NCBI GenBank assembly: GCA_951813625.1
Contig: CATOTS010000020.1
Span: 1 to 57,253, forward strand
Source: an uncultured Caldilineaceae bacterium
GTDB lineage: Bacteria; Chloroflexota; Anaerolineae; Caldilineales; Caldilineaceae
Direction of reading: 5' to 3'
DNA length: 57,253 bases
The notes under the pieces: model-generated
Seen by the model: only the letters and a program-made list of their open reading frames with translations
The model's database searches: none
Told to the model about the DNA's origin: nothing
Shown here: positions 8,424 through 16,857 of the stretch, piece after piece
Numbering within the stretch: position 1 is the first letter of the stretch
Layout: each line of letters starts with the position of its first letter
Program-made: the position numbers and the translations under genes

Positions 8424-9650
8424 CTACGCTTTCGACCGGTAGTGGTCGGCCACCTTCTTGATCGCCGTGCTGAAATCGGCCGCGTCCTGATCGGAATAGG
8501 ACGGGTTCATCGGCATCACGACCGTCGTTTCCAGGAACTTATCCGAGCTGGGCAATGAAATCGAGCCGTAGTCGACGGCCGCCGCTTCCTCGCTGGCATA
8601 GGAGAAATCGGACGTCCCGTATGCGCGCTGTTGGGCCATCACCGGGTACTTGTTGACCGGGTAGACCATGTACGGCGCATTCGCCGGCACGCCTTCAGCC
8701 TGCAGCGCGTCGGCAAACTGGGCCGCGTTCGCCCCCACCGTTTCCGCGTCCACGTGGAAGCCGTACACCCAGTACGAGTGCGTTGCCTCAGGCAGGACCG
8801 GCTGCAGCGAGAGTCCCTTTTCGCCGTCGATGACCTCGTTCAGATGGTTGGCGACCCACTGCTTGCGCCGCACCGCATCGGTCACCTTCTTCAGCTGGGC
8901 CACGCCGACCGCGCCCTGCAGATAGGTCATGCGGTAGTTGGGGGCCAGGTAGTAGTGCTCGTAGACCGGGCTGCGCGGGTTGCCCTTGTCTGCGAACCAC
9001 TTCAGCCTGTGCGCCAGATCGTCGCGATTGCTGATCACCATGCCGCCGTCGCCGGTCGTCATGTGCTTGCCGCCGAAGCTGTAGCAGCCGAAGTCGCCCC
9101 ACGTGCCGACCGGCCGCCCACCGTACTCGGCCAGCTGCGCCTGCGCGCAATCCTCGATCAGGAAGAGGTTATACTTGCGCGCCAGCTCGACGTAGGCCTC
9201 CATCGGACACGGGTTGCCAAAGACGTGAACGACGATGATCGCCTTGGTCCGCTCCGTAATCTTCGCCTCCACGTCCTCGATGTCGAGGTTGCCGCTCCTC
9301 GGGTCGATGTCGGCGAAGATCGGCACCGCATTCTGGTAAAGGATGCCAATGATCGTGCCCATGTCGGTGACCGCGGTCGTGATGATCTCGTCGCCCGGGT
9401 TCGGGTCGATGACGCCGACCGCGGTGTGCACCGCAGCCGTCCCCGACGTGACCGCCTGCGCGTACTTGACACCGTTCATCTCGGCGAAGTCCTGCTCAAA
9501 CTGGTCAACTTTAGAGCCGCTCAAGCGGTTCAGCTTGCAGGATCGGATCACCTCGATCAGTTCTTCTATCTCCTCATCGCCCATATCCCACTGCGGGCCG
9601 AATGAACCGCTGCGAACCGGCGGCGAGTTGCGTTCGATTGCGATGGCCAT
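8424..9650 (-). CDS. DegT/DnrJ/EryC1/StrS family aminotransferase
   Basis: 408 aa, close to the usual length. D167 in IEDCAQAQ and K195 in SFGGKHMTT match the PLP-phosphate/ring aspartate and Schiff-base lysine of the family, and VTSGTAAVHTA (68-78) matches the cofactor-contact segment. Family members transfer amino groups to keto-sugars or, in some catabolic lineages, to cyclitol ketones. The neighbours here are hydrolases and amidohydrolases, not nucleotide-sugar enzymes, so a catabolic or modifying role is more likely than O-antigen or antibiotic sugar synthesis. It is a paralogue of the broken gene at 472-1769. Confidence 0.85.
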   Translation of the reverse strand: MAIAIERNSPPVRSGSFGPQWDMGDEEIEELIEVIRSCKLNRLSGSKVDQFEQDFAEMNGVKYAQAVTSGTAAVHTAVGVIDPNPGDEIITTAVTDMGTIIGILYQNAVPIFADIDPRSGNLDIEDVEAKITERTKAIIVVHVFGNPCPMEAYVELARKYNLFLIEDCAQAQLAEYGGRPVGTWGDFGCYSFGGKHMTTGDGGMVISNRDDLAHRLKWFADKGNPRSPVYEHYYLAPNYRMTYLQGAVGVAQLKKVTDAVRRKQWVANHLNEVIDGEKGLSLQPVLPEATHSYWVYGFHVDAETVGANAAQFADALQAEGVPANAPYMVYPVNKYPVMAQQRAYGTSDFSYASEEAAAVDYGSISLPSSDKFLETTVVMPMNPSYSDQDAADFSTAIKKVADHYRSKA

Positions 9651-9756
9651 GCGTCCAATCTCCTTGTAGTGTGCCGGCCGCGAATTCCACTCTGGTCTGT
9701 CACCTGGCGGGCCGAATCGGTACGTTGTGGTCTACCTGCCGCGGATACGCCGACCG

Positions 9757-11277
9757 TCAATCCAGCCTGAAGATACGCCTCGCATTCTCGCGGTAGACGA
9801 GATCCGCCTCGCGCTGCGTCTTGATGGCGTCGGCGTAGGCCCCGTACTCGAACCAGGGGGCGAATAAAGGCTGGTCGGTGCCAAACATGATGCGCTCCGG
9901 CCCCAAAATGTCCATCGAACGCCGGATGGTGCCGGCGTTGATGCCGCTGCCGCAGAACTCGAAGTAGACGTTGGGCAGATCGACGACCTGGCGGGCGCCC
10001 TCGGCGTCGTCGCCGTGCGCCTTTATGATTACGAGATCAGGATTGCGCTCGGCAGCCATTCGCACGCCTGGATAGGGCGAGCCGCCTTCATTCATATGGA
10101 TCTTTGTCGGGCGCCCGAAGCCGGCGATCGCATCCAGCAGGTCCTGCATCCGCTTGGTCTCCATGTTGCCGCCGAACGGGCAGTAGAGCTTGACGCCCAC
10201 GAAGCGCGGGTCTTTGAAATAGCGCTCCATCTGCTCGATCGAGCCGGCCAGGTCGCGCGGGTCGCAGGCAATATAGCCGCGCAAATTCGGATAGCGGTCG
10301 AGAAATGCCTGCGTGTCGGCATTGCCCTCGCACATGTCGTAGTTGATCGCGTTGTAAGACGAAACAAACGTGTATTGAATATTACAACGCTCGGTCATCT
10401 CGGCCACGTTCGTCTCGGTGCGCGTATTGAACGGCTCCGCACAGTGGAAGCCCGATACATGCGCATGAATGTCTATAATCGGCTCATCGGGCAGATCAGC
10501 CTCGGCCTTGATCATCAGCGGCTCAACCGGCAGGTCCTCGATGTCCATATCGAGCAGGCGCAACGCGTTTGCGCCGAGAATCCCCTGCTTCTGTTCCTCC
10601 GAAATCTTGGCCATGAAGACCTGGTTGCGCAGGCCGCGGATCGAGTACTTGGGCGAGTTGCTGCCATAAAGAAGCCTGTCGCCGATGCCGGCCTCCACCA
10701 TCACCTCCAGGCCGTCAGCCAGACAGAGCCAGCGAATCGCGGCGTAGACGTTGGGATAGACCTGCATCACCGTGATAAGCTCCCCAATGTTGGCGTAGCT
10801 GACCTCGCTCAATACCACGTTGACCTCGTAGCGGTGACAGACGTCGGCCACCTTGCGAATCCACGGCAGCGCGTCGGCCGCGCCCTTGAAATCGACGATG
10901 ACAGGCAGACCGGCTTCACCGACCGCCTCCACCATCTGCTCAAAGACCAGCGTGTCGGGGCTCCACTTCTGCGGGCCTGGGGAGAAGCGGATCGCTACGC
11001 AGCCGCCCTCGACGCAGGTGCGCAGGTCGTCGCGCCAGTCGAGAAAATAACGCGGATCGAGCGTGCCGACCGCCAGCAGGCGGGGGTGTTCAGCCGTCAC
11101 CGCAAGCGTCTCCGCCACCGCCTCCGGATTGACCTGGTTGACCAGCCCGCGCCGCGACGTCGTCAGAGTCAACGTCGTATCATACGCCTCCGTCTGCCGC
11201 AGCAGGGCCTCCAGCGTCGTATCCGGCTCCGGGATCGGGTTCACGCTGAACTCGGAAATAAAGTCGATCGCGTACAT
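9757..11277 (-). CDS. Tandem amidohydrolase-2 fusion: degenerate N-terminal plus intact C-terminal domain
   Basis: 506 aa, about twice the length of single-domain relatives. The N-terminal half (1-245) has the amidohydrolase fold signature (RLLYGSNS at 201-208, GANALRLLD at 235-243), but the HxH position reads IDFISEF (4-10) and the GSD aspartate is N207. The C-terminal half (265-506) has HAH at 271-273, H394 (KIHMNEG), H421 (IKAHGDD) and D468 (MFGTDQP), a complete metal site. The ATG follows GAAAGGAAC. It lies 45 bases after the class III aminotransferase gene in the same operon. The fusion mirrors the separate gene pair at 8408-6898. Confidence 0.8.
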   Translation of the reverse strand: MYAIDFISEFSVNPIPEPDTTLEALLRQTEAYDTTLTLTTSRRGLVNQVNPEAVAETLAVTAEHPRLLAVGTLDPRYFLDWRDDLRTCVEGGCVAIRFSPGPQKWSPDTLVFEQMVEAVGEAGLPVIVDFKGAADALPWIRKVADVCHRYEVNVVLSEVSYANIGELITVMQVYPNVYAAIRWLCLADGLEVMVEAGIGDRLLYGSNSPKYSIRGLRNQVFMAKISEEQKQGILGANALRLLDMDIEDLPVEPLMIKAEADLPDEPIIDIHAHVSGFHCAEPFNTRTETNVAEMTERCNIQYTFVSSYNAINYDMCEGNADTQAFLDRYPNLRGYIACDPRDLAGSIEQMERYFKDPRFVGVKLYCPFGGNMETKRMQDLLDAIAGFGRPTKIHMNEGGSPYPGVRMAAERNPDLVIIKAHGDDAEGARQVVDLPNVYFEFCGSGINAGTIRRSMDILGPERIMFGTDQPLFAPWFEYGAYADAIKTQREADLVYRENARRIFRLD

Positions 11278-11322
11278 GGTCGTTCCTTTCTTCGCGGGTG
11301 GTGGGCGGCAGCTGGCCGGCGG

Positions 11323-12711
11323 CTACGTGCGCGCCTCGTCTAGGGCCTTTTCGAATGCAAGCAACAGCCCATCGATATGTTCATCAGTCATCGGCAGGGA
11401 GAGCGCATTCATCGACAGTCCCTGGCTCAGGTAGTAGCCCTGGTTGAGAAGGGAGAGAAATACGCGGTGCGCCATCGCGCCGTCGCTGCTGGCCAGGCTG
11501 CGATAGTCGACAAGCGGTTCATCGGTAAAGTAGACGCTGAATAGGGAGCCGAGCACAACACCCTGGAAGGGCGTGTTGACACTCGCGCTGAGTTTGTCGA
11601 GACCGGCGCGCAGGCGTTCGCCCAGGCCGTTCATGTGCGCAAACGCATCCGGAGTCAACTGCTGCAGCGTCGCAAGCCCGGCCGCCATCACCACTGCATG
11701 GGCGCTGAAAGTGCCGCTCTGGAAAAAGCCGGTCGCGCTCCCACTGTTGTCGAACAGGGCCATGATGTCTGCCCTGCCGCCAAGAGCCCCGACCGGGAAG
11801 CCGCCCCCGACCACCTTGCCGAACGCCGACAGGTCCGGTCCGATACCGAAATGCTCCTGGCAGCCGCCGCGCGTCACGCGAAAGCCGACCACCTCGTCGA
11901 GGATGAGCAGGACGTCGTTGTCCTCGGTGATGCGGCGCACCGCCTGGACAAACTCCTTGCGCACCGGCAGAATCCCGGTCTTGGGGTCGAGAATGACACA
12001 GGCCAGCTCTTCACGGTGTTCATGGACGATTCGCTCAACCGCCGCTTCATTGTTGTAGGGCAGTACGATGACCTCTTCTGTCGCACTCGGTGAGATGCCG
12101 CCGGCTGTCGCCACCGCAAGGGGCGCATCCGCCGGGCCTGCCTCCTCCACCGGCGGCGCTACACTCACCTCAACCGGGTCATGGCTGCCGTGATATCCAC
12201 CCTCGAACTTGGCAATCTTGGGCCGGCCGCTGAAGCCCCGCGCCAGCCGGATCGCGTGCAGCGTGGCCTCGGTGCCGGAATTGCAGAAGCGGACGCGCTC
12301 GAGCGAGGCCACGCGGCTGCACAGCTCCTCCGCCAGTCCCGCCTCGTTGCCCGTCGGCGCGCCCAGCGCAATCCCTCGTGTGAGCTGCGCCTGCACCGCC
12401 TCGTTGACCGCCGCGTTGTTGTGACCCAGGATCTGCCCGGTGTGATGATTGGCAAAATCGACGCGGCGCCGCTCATCGATATCATAGAGATAGCAGCCCT
12501 CGCCGCGCTGCATCGTCAGCGGGTACGGGCCGTAGTAGTAGGCCCCTTTCGCGCCGCCCGGCATCGACTCGCAATCCCGCTCGAACTGTTCCAGCGAAGC
12601 GGGGCTCTCTGACCTATAGGTCGCCTCGATCGTCGTTTCAGTCTGGTCCACTGTCTGGTCCACTGTCTGGTCCACTGTCTGGTCCACTGTCTGGTCCACT
12701 GTCTGATCCAT
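11323..12711 (-). CDS. Class III PLP aminotransferase (glutamate-1-semialdehyde aminomutase-like)
   Basis: 462 aa. NSGTEATLHAIRLAR near 144-158, D272 (LDEVVGF) and K299 (AFGKVVGGGFPVGA) are the hallmarks of the GSA-aminomutase branch of class III aminotransferases. Unlike true HemL, the gene stands in a catabolic cluster and has a nonstandard N-terminus: residues 1-24 are six tandem VDQT-type units encoded by a 12-base DNA repeat, before conserved sequence begins near residue 30. The ATG lies inside the first repeat unit with GAGCGAGG about nine bases upstream. Probable role is transamination or amino transfer on a semialdehyde or amino-sugar-derived compound. Confidence 0.8.
   Translation of the reverse strand: MDQTVDQTVDQTVDQTVDQTVDQTETTIEATYRSESPASLEQFERDCESMPGGAKGAYYYGPYPLTMQRGEGCYLYDIDERRRVDFANHHTGQILGHNNAAVNEAVQAQLTRGIALGAPTGNEAGLAEELCSRVASLERVRFCNSGTEATLHAIRLARGFSGRPKIAKFEGGYHGSHDPVEVSVAPPVEEAGPADAPLAVATAGGISPSATEEVIVLPYNNEAAVERIVHEHREELACVILDPKTGILPVRKEFVQAVRRITEDNDVLLILDEVVGFRVTRGGCQEHFGIGPDLSAFGKVVGGGFPVGALGGRADIMALFDNSGSATGFFQSGTFSAHAVVMAAGLATLQQLTPDAFAHMNGLGERLRAGLDKLSASVNTPFQGVVLGSLFSVYFTDEPLVDYRSLASSDGAMAHRVFLSLLNQGYYLSQGLSMNALSLPMTDEHIDGLLLAFEKALDEART
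12641..12711 (-). repeat. 12-bp tandem repeat encoding (VDQT)n at the start of a CDS
   Basis: Five perfect copies of GTCTGGTCCACT (plus-strand reading) run from 12641 to 12700, followed by a sixth diverged unit that contains the start codon. The period is a multiple of three, so copy-number change would lengthen or shorten the protein without a frameshift. Confidence 0.95.
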
Positions 12712-12809
12712 AGTCTGTGCCTCGCTCCGTTCAGTTTCGTCTATCGATCGCAGCCGGTCAACAGTAGGACAGGCCGCGAACTGCCATCAGCTTATCACGG
12801 CTGCCGGAA

Positions 12810-14282
12810 TTACTCGAACCAATAGCTGTAGAGCCGGGCGCCGTTCAAGTTGAAACGCAGGCGGATTGGGCCGCCGGCCCGGTCAGGCAACTGTCCTCGG
12901 GACTGCCACGCAACCGCCTGCCGTACACCGTCGTCTGTCACGGCGTGAGCTTCCTCCCGACCAAAGCCCGGTACCGTTCTGCTGTCCGCGTCCAGGACTT
13001 CCACGCTGATTTCGCCCTCGTCGGCGACTGCGTTGATGAACAGCCGCTCACCCTCCCACAGGAACGGCTCGGTAACGACCGACCCGGCCCCGTCAGCGGC
13101 ATCCAGCGATACGAACCCGTCGCGACGCAGCGTCGCCAGGCAGATGGCCGCGTGGTCCTGGTCCCAATTCGGCGGCGGCCAGCGGAACTTGACGCCCGTA
13201 TAGTAGAACCAGAGTTCGTCACCGCGCACAACCGGCGACGACGGCCCCAGCATCTGCAGCGTGTCGTAGGCGCCGCCTCCCAAAGGCGACGAATCGATGA
13301 ATGCCTGGCGCTCGCCCTGGCGCAGCCAGGTGTACATGTCGCGGCTGCTGGCCAGTTGAACGTGGTGGAATCCGTCGTGATTCCTGCCGGTAGGATTCCG
13401 CCCGACATGGTGGAACATCGAGGCGAAACCGATGTAGCGGCTCTCGTAGCGCGAGACGCTGAAGTTGTAAACGTCGACGCTGTGCTCGTCCGGGTGATTG
13501 ATGAGCGTCTGCTGCAGCGCCGGGTCTGCAAGCCGCCGCGCGATCACCGCTCGCGCCAGCTCCTGGTCCTCGTCGTCGGCGTGGAAAACGAGCTGCGGTT
13601 CGCTCCAACGCTCGAAGTCCTCGCTCGTCGTAAGCGCATGCGATCGCCCGTGCGGCCCGCGCACCTTGACCGTCGCGATGAAGCGGCGGTCGGCCGCGTC
13701 AAAACTGAAGTTGGGCTCGTCGCCGGAGAGGATGGCAGGCGCGTCGTGGCGCCTCCAAGTGACGCCGTCCGGCGACACGCCGAAAAAGATGGCATGATCG
13801 GGCACCATCGTGAAGCTGATCGCCTTGAAGCGGCGCGCAGGGTCGGGGTCGTCGGCATCGTAGACCACGCCCAGCACCTCCGATGTGCTTGTGTCGTCGA
13901 TGGGAATGGCGACGTGGTTGTTGTCGCGCGACCCTTCGTACTCAAGCTGGCCGACGTTCGGCTGATACCAGTGCAGGCCGTCGCGGCTCTCGTGGTAGGA
14001 GGATCGGCCCTTGTCCGCGTCCATCTTGGCCCCGATCGTCCAAAACTTCCACAACCCGGCTTCGGGATCCCACACCGGCGCGGTGCGCGTCTGCGGCCGG
14101 TAGGCCGGTCCGCCGTCCTGCTGGGCGCGCGCGGCCATGTACGGATCGGTGCGGATGACCGCACCCTTCTTTTCGGGCCGGTGCATGCGCCGCTGCAATC
14201 CGTCAATGGAGGCAATGTCGGCGTCATCGAAGAAGAGCTGCCGCTCCTCGCGCGGGAATTTGCGAATCGTTTCGGCTGCCAT
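12810..14282 (-). CDS. Five-bladed propeller glycosidase-like protein (GH32/43/117-like)
   Basis: 490 aa. The N-terminus has the RQLFFDD segment and the later HESRDGLHWYQP, SPDGVTWRRH and TSEDFERWSEP blades typical of uncharacterised propeller proteins related to the GH32/43/68/117 clan, common in planctomycetes and similar glycan degraders. WDPEAGLWKFW and DELWFYYTG are further blade motifs. The C-terminal 100 residues form a beta-rich module ending ARLYSYWFE. There is no signal peptide. It lies 12 bases after a paralogue of near-equal length, a recent-looking tandem duplication. Catalytic residues cannot be assigned with certainty. Confidence 0.6.
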   Translation of the reverse strand: MAAETIRKFPREERQLFFDDADIASIDGLQRRMHRPEKKGAVIRTDPYMAARAQQDGGPAYRPQTRTAPVWDPEAGLWKFWTIGAKMDADKGRSSYHESRDGLHWYQPNVGQLEYEGSRDNNHVAIPIDDTSTSEVLGVVYDADDPDPARRFKAISFTMVPDHAIFFGVSPDGVTWRRHDAPAILSGDEPNFSFDAADRRFIATVKVRGPHGRSHALTTSEDFERWSEPQLVFHADDEDQELARAVIARRLADPALQQTLINHPDEHSVDVYNFSVSRYESRYIGFASMFHHVGRNPTGRNHDGFHHVQLASSRDMYTWLRQGERQAFIDSSPLGGGAYDTLQMLGPSSPVVRGDELWFYYTGVKFRWPPPNWDQDHAAICLATLRRDGFVSLDAADGAGSVVTEPFLWEGERLFINAVADEGEISVEVLDADSRTVPGFGREEAHAVTDDGVRQAVAWQSRGQLPDRAGGPIRLRFNLNGARLYSYWFE

Positions 14283-14294
14283 GCCGCTCCTCCT

Positions 14295-15746
14295 TTACTC
14301 GAACCAGTAGCTGTACAATCGCGCCGCGCGCAGCCGCACCCGCAGCTGCACCGGTCCTGTCGAAGCCGCCGGCATGCGTTCCTGTGCACGCCATCTGACC
14401 GCCAGCCGCACGCCGTCATCCGAAATGGGAACTGCGTTTTCAATCTCGAAGCCCGCCAGCGGCTCGCCCGCCGCGTCCAATAGCTCGCACGTGATCTCGC
14501 CGCCTGCCGCGTCCGCGTTCAGGTAGAGCCGCTCGCCCTCCCACCCAAACGGCACGGTCGTCAGCGCGCCGCCGTCCGCCCCCGCGGCCAGCGAAATGAA
14601 GCCGTCGCGACGCAGCGTCGCCAGGCAAATCGCGGCCCGGTCCGAGCTGACCTTGGGGGGGTGCCAGCGGTGCCGCAGGCCGGAATAGTAGAACCAGAGC
14701 TGATCGCCGCGCACGACCGGGTAGGACGGCCCCAGGATCTGCATCGTGTCGTAGGCGCCGGCGCCGAGCGGTGAAGGCCCGATGAAGGGAGCGCGGTTCC
14801 CCAACCGCCGCCAGGAGTACATGTCCCGGCTGCTGGCGAGCTGGACATGGTGGAAACCGTCGTGGTTGCGGTCGTTCCAGGCGCGCCCGGTGTGGTAGAA
14901 CATCGAGGCGAAGCCGATGTAGCGGCTCTCGTAGCGCGAGACGGCAAAGTTGTAGACGTCGACCGCGTGCTCTTCCGGGTGGTTGAAGACCGGCTGCTGC
15001 AAGGACGCGTCTTCAAGCCGCGCGGCGATGATCTTACGCGCCTCTTCCTGGTCCTGCTCGTCGGCGTGGAAGACCAGCTGCGGTTCGCTCCAGTTCTCAA
15101 AATCCCCGCTGAGGGTCAGGGCATGCGAACGCCCGAAGGGGCCGGGCACCTTGACGGTGGCGATAAAGCGGCGGTTGCCCTCGTCGAAGCTGAAATTGGG
15201 TTCATCGCCCGAACCGATCAGAGGAATGTCGACCCGCTTCCAGACGATACCGTCGGGCGAGGTGGCAAAGAGAACTGCCAGTTCCGGCGCCATCGTGAAA
15301 CTCAGCGCCTTGAAGCGCCGTTCCGGGTCAGGATCTCCTTTGTCGTAGACTGCGCCGAGGATCTCGGCCGTGTTGCCGTCGCCCATCGGAATGTAGACGA
15401 AGTTATTCTCGAGCCTGCCGTTGAATTCGGCCTGGCGCACGATCGGCTGGTACCAGTGAAGGCCGTCGCGGCTCTCGTGGTAGCCCGACATGCCTGCGAT
15501 CCCGTGCAGCTCCTCCGGGGTGATGGCTATCGTCCATATCTTCCACCGCCGCGCCTCCGGGTCCCAGATCGGCGCGCCGCGGATCTCGGGCGTGCCGCCG
15601 ATTGCGGGTTCGCGCCGAATTACAGCGCCGCGTTTCTGCGGAGTATGGAACTTCCTGTGCAGGTTTTCCTGGTGGAAGAGATCGTCGTCGTCCAGGAAGA
15701 GTTGCCTCTGTCCTGTCGGAATGTGAAGGCTTCCTCTCTCAGTCAT
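14295..15746 (-). CDS. Five-bladed propeller glycosidase-like protein, paralogue of 12810-14282
   Basis: 483 aa, first gene of the minus-strand cluster. Blade motifs match the neighbour: RQLFLDDDDLF, WDPEARRWKIW, HESRDGLHWYQP, SPDGIVWKRV, SGDFENWSEP and DQLWFYYSG. Both proteins also share a long segment around FNHPEEHAVDVYNF and the same C-terminal ARLYSYWFE. The ATG follows AAAGGGG. Two copies kept in tandem suggest related but distinct substrates or linkages. Cytoplasmic location is expected from the lack of an export signal. Function is inferred from fold resemblance only. Confidence 0.6.
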   Translation of the reverse strand: MTERGSLHIPTGQRQLFLDDDDLFHQENLHRKFHTPQKRGAVIRREPAIGGTPEIRGAPIWDPEARRWKIWTIAITPEELHGIAGMSGYHESRDGLHWYQPIVRQAEFNGRLENNFVYIPMGDGNTAEILGAVYDKGDPDPERRFKALSFTMAPELAVLFATSPDGIVWKRVDIPLIGSGDEPNFSFDEGNRRFIATVKVPGPFGRSHALTLSGDFENWSEPQLVFHADEQDQEEARKIIAARLEDASLQQPVFNHPEEHAVDVYNFAVSRYESRYIGFASMFYHTGRAWNDRNHDGFHHVQLASSRDMYSWRRLGNRAPFIGPSPLGAGAYDTMQILGPSYPVVRGDQLWFYYSGLRHRWHPPKVSSDRAAICLATLRRDGFISLAAGADGGALTTVPFGWEGERLYLNADAAGGEITCELLDAAGEPLAGFEIENAVPISDDGVRLAVRWRAQERMPAASTGPVQLRVRLRAARLYSYWFE

Positions 15747-16251
15747 CGCCAGCCCCTTTGCAGCAAAACAGTGGAGAGGAGATGGGGACAGGCGCTGTTC
15801 GCGGACTCGTCTGGGATGTACCCGAGCGCGTCAGTCCAAGGTCATGCGCGGGTCAAAGGCATCGCGCAATGCGTCCCCGAAGAAATTCATTGACAGCACA
15901 GCAAATGCAATGGCAACCGCAGAAGGAAGCCAGCGCCAGGGCAAATTTTCCAAAATCGGCAGCTGCAGAGCAGTCGTCAACGTCTGCCCCCAGCTAGGTG
16001 TCGGTTGTTGCACGCCCAGCCCCAGGAAACTGAGACTCGACTCTGTCAGAATCGCGCCCGCCAGCCCCAGCGTGGCCGCCACCACCACCGGCCCGACCAC
16101 GTTGGGCAATATGTGCAAAAAGATTATGCGCCAGGTCGGCGCGCCGATCATAACCGCGGCGATCACAAAGTCCTGGCCGCGCAGGCTGAGGAACTGCCCC
16201 CGTATCAAACGCGTCATGCCAGGCCAACCGAATATGCCGATGATGATCATA

Positions 16252-16259
16252 ATGTTGAA
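16252..16259. repeat. 8-bp target-site duplication, left
   Basis: ATGTTGAA, identical to 16567-16574 on the other side of element copy A. One copy belongs to the original oppC codons for FNI. Confidence 0.9.
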
Positions 16260-16566
16260 GTAACTACTCAGCCGCAATCAGTCTGCGACCCTGAATGAGG
16301 CGAGCGAAGGTGTCTTCTCTCTCGTCACTCCGCTTTACGTTCTCCTTGCTTTTGGACGGTCGGGCCTGCGGCCCTCCCTTGTGCGGGGGGACTCCCCCCG
16401 CAACGCCCCCCTCCAAAACCATCGCTCACCGCCAGTACGCCCTATTCCCTGCGGTGCGGCTTATCCAACGTGGCGGCGGCCAACCGAATACGCAATCAGA
16501 TAATCTGAACGGCGGCGGGGATGGAAGACTGGCCGAGACAGATGCTGTATGTGGCTTAGTAGTTAC
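16260..16566. mobile_element. Nonautonomous inverted-repeat element (MITE-like), copy A
   Basis: 307 bp flanked by identical 8-base direct repeats ATGTTGAA (16252-16259 and 16567-16574). The ends are imperfect inverted repeats beginning GTAACTACT; 19 of the outer 25 bases match. It contains a perfect stem GCGGGGGG-ACT-CCCCCCGC at 16383-16401 and a GGGCC/GGCCC stem just before it. No transposase is encoded. GTAA ends with 8-base duplications are the known habit of the IS66 family, so it is probably mobilised by an IS66-type transposase elsewhere (inference). This copy has roughly 20 extra bases near 16315-16345 compared with the other two. Confidence 0.9.
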
Positions 16567-16574
16567 ATGTTGAA
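16567..16574. repeat. 8-bp target-site duplication, right
   Basis: ATGTTGAA, partner of 16252-16259. Confidence 0.9.
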
Positions 16575-16857
16575 AATGTTCGGCGGCAGCACCGCGGCCA
16601 CGGTAATGATCAGCAGAAATGTGGGGAAACACATTATGATATCGGTAAAGCGCATGATGATATTGTCAACATGGCCGCCGACATAGCCCGAAATACTGCC
16701 CAGTACCAACGCGATCGACGTATAGATGCCCACCGCTACAAGCCCGACCGACAGCGAAACCGGCTTAGGAGACTCTACAAATTACGCAGAAGCCATCGTG
16801 CCATACTTCAACTCTGAATCCGATTGGGCCCGGCAGGAGCGTCGACTTCCAGACCGA

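Larger units (their letters stand above)
15831..16770 (-). pseudogene. OppC/DppC-type ABC permease relic interrupted by an insertion element
   Basis: The C-terminal part (15831-16259) reads FNIMIIIGIFGWPGMTRLIRG, then the EAA-type cytoplasmic loop and DPRMTLD at the stop. The central part (16567-16770) reads PVSLSVGLVAVGIYTSIA and IIMCFPTFLLIITVAAVLPP in the same direction. Removing 16260-16566 plus one copy of the 8-base duplication joins them in frame as LPPNIFNIMIII. The N-terminal third is missing: in-frame stops occur just upstream of 16770. No matching OppB or binding protein lies nearby, so the gene is dead twice over, by truncation and by insertion. Confidence 0.9.

Noticed and set aside
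472..9650. Nucleotide-sugar or antibiotic biosynthesis cluster suggested by two DegT enzymes
   Set aside because: No nucleotidyltransferase, dehydratase or glycosyltransferase accompanies them; neighbours are hydrolases and amidohydrolases.
12641..12711. CRISPR-like repeat array
   Set aside because: Units are contiguous 12-mers without spacers and lie in a reading frame.
16295..16573. Open frames within the three repeat elements (92, 155 and 168 codons, sharing DGRACGPPLCGG)
   Set aside because: They arise from the conserved repeat itself, use different starts, run into flanking DNA, and have no family resemblance; the sequence similarity is DNA-level.
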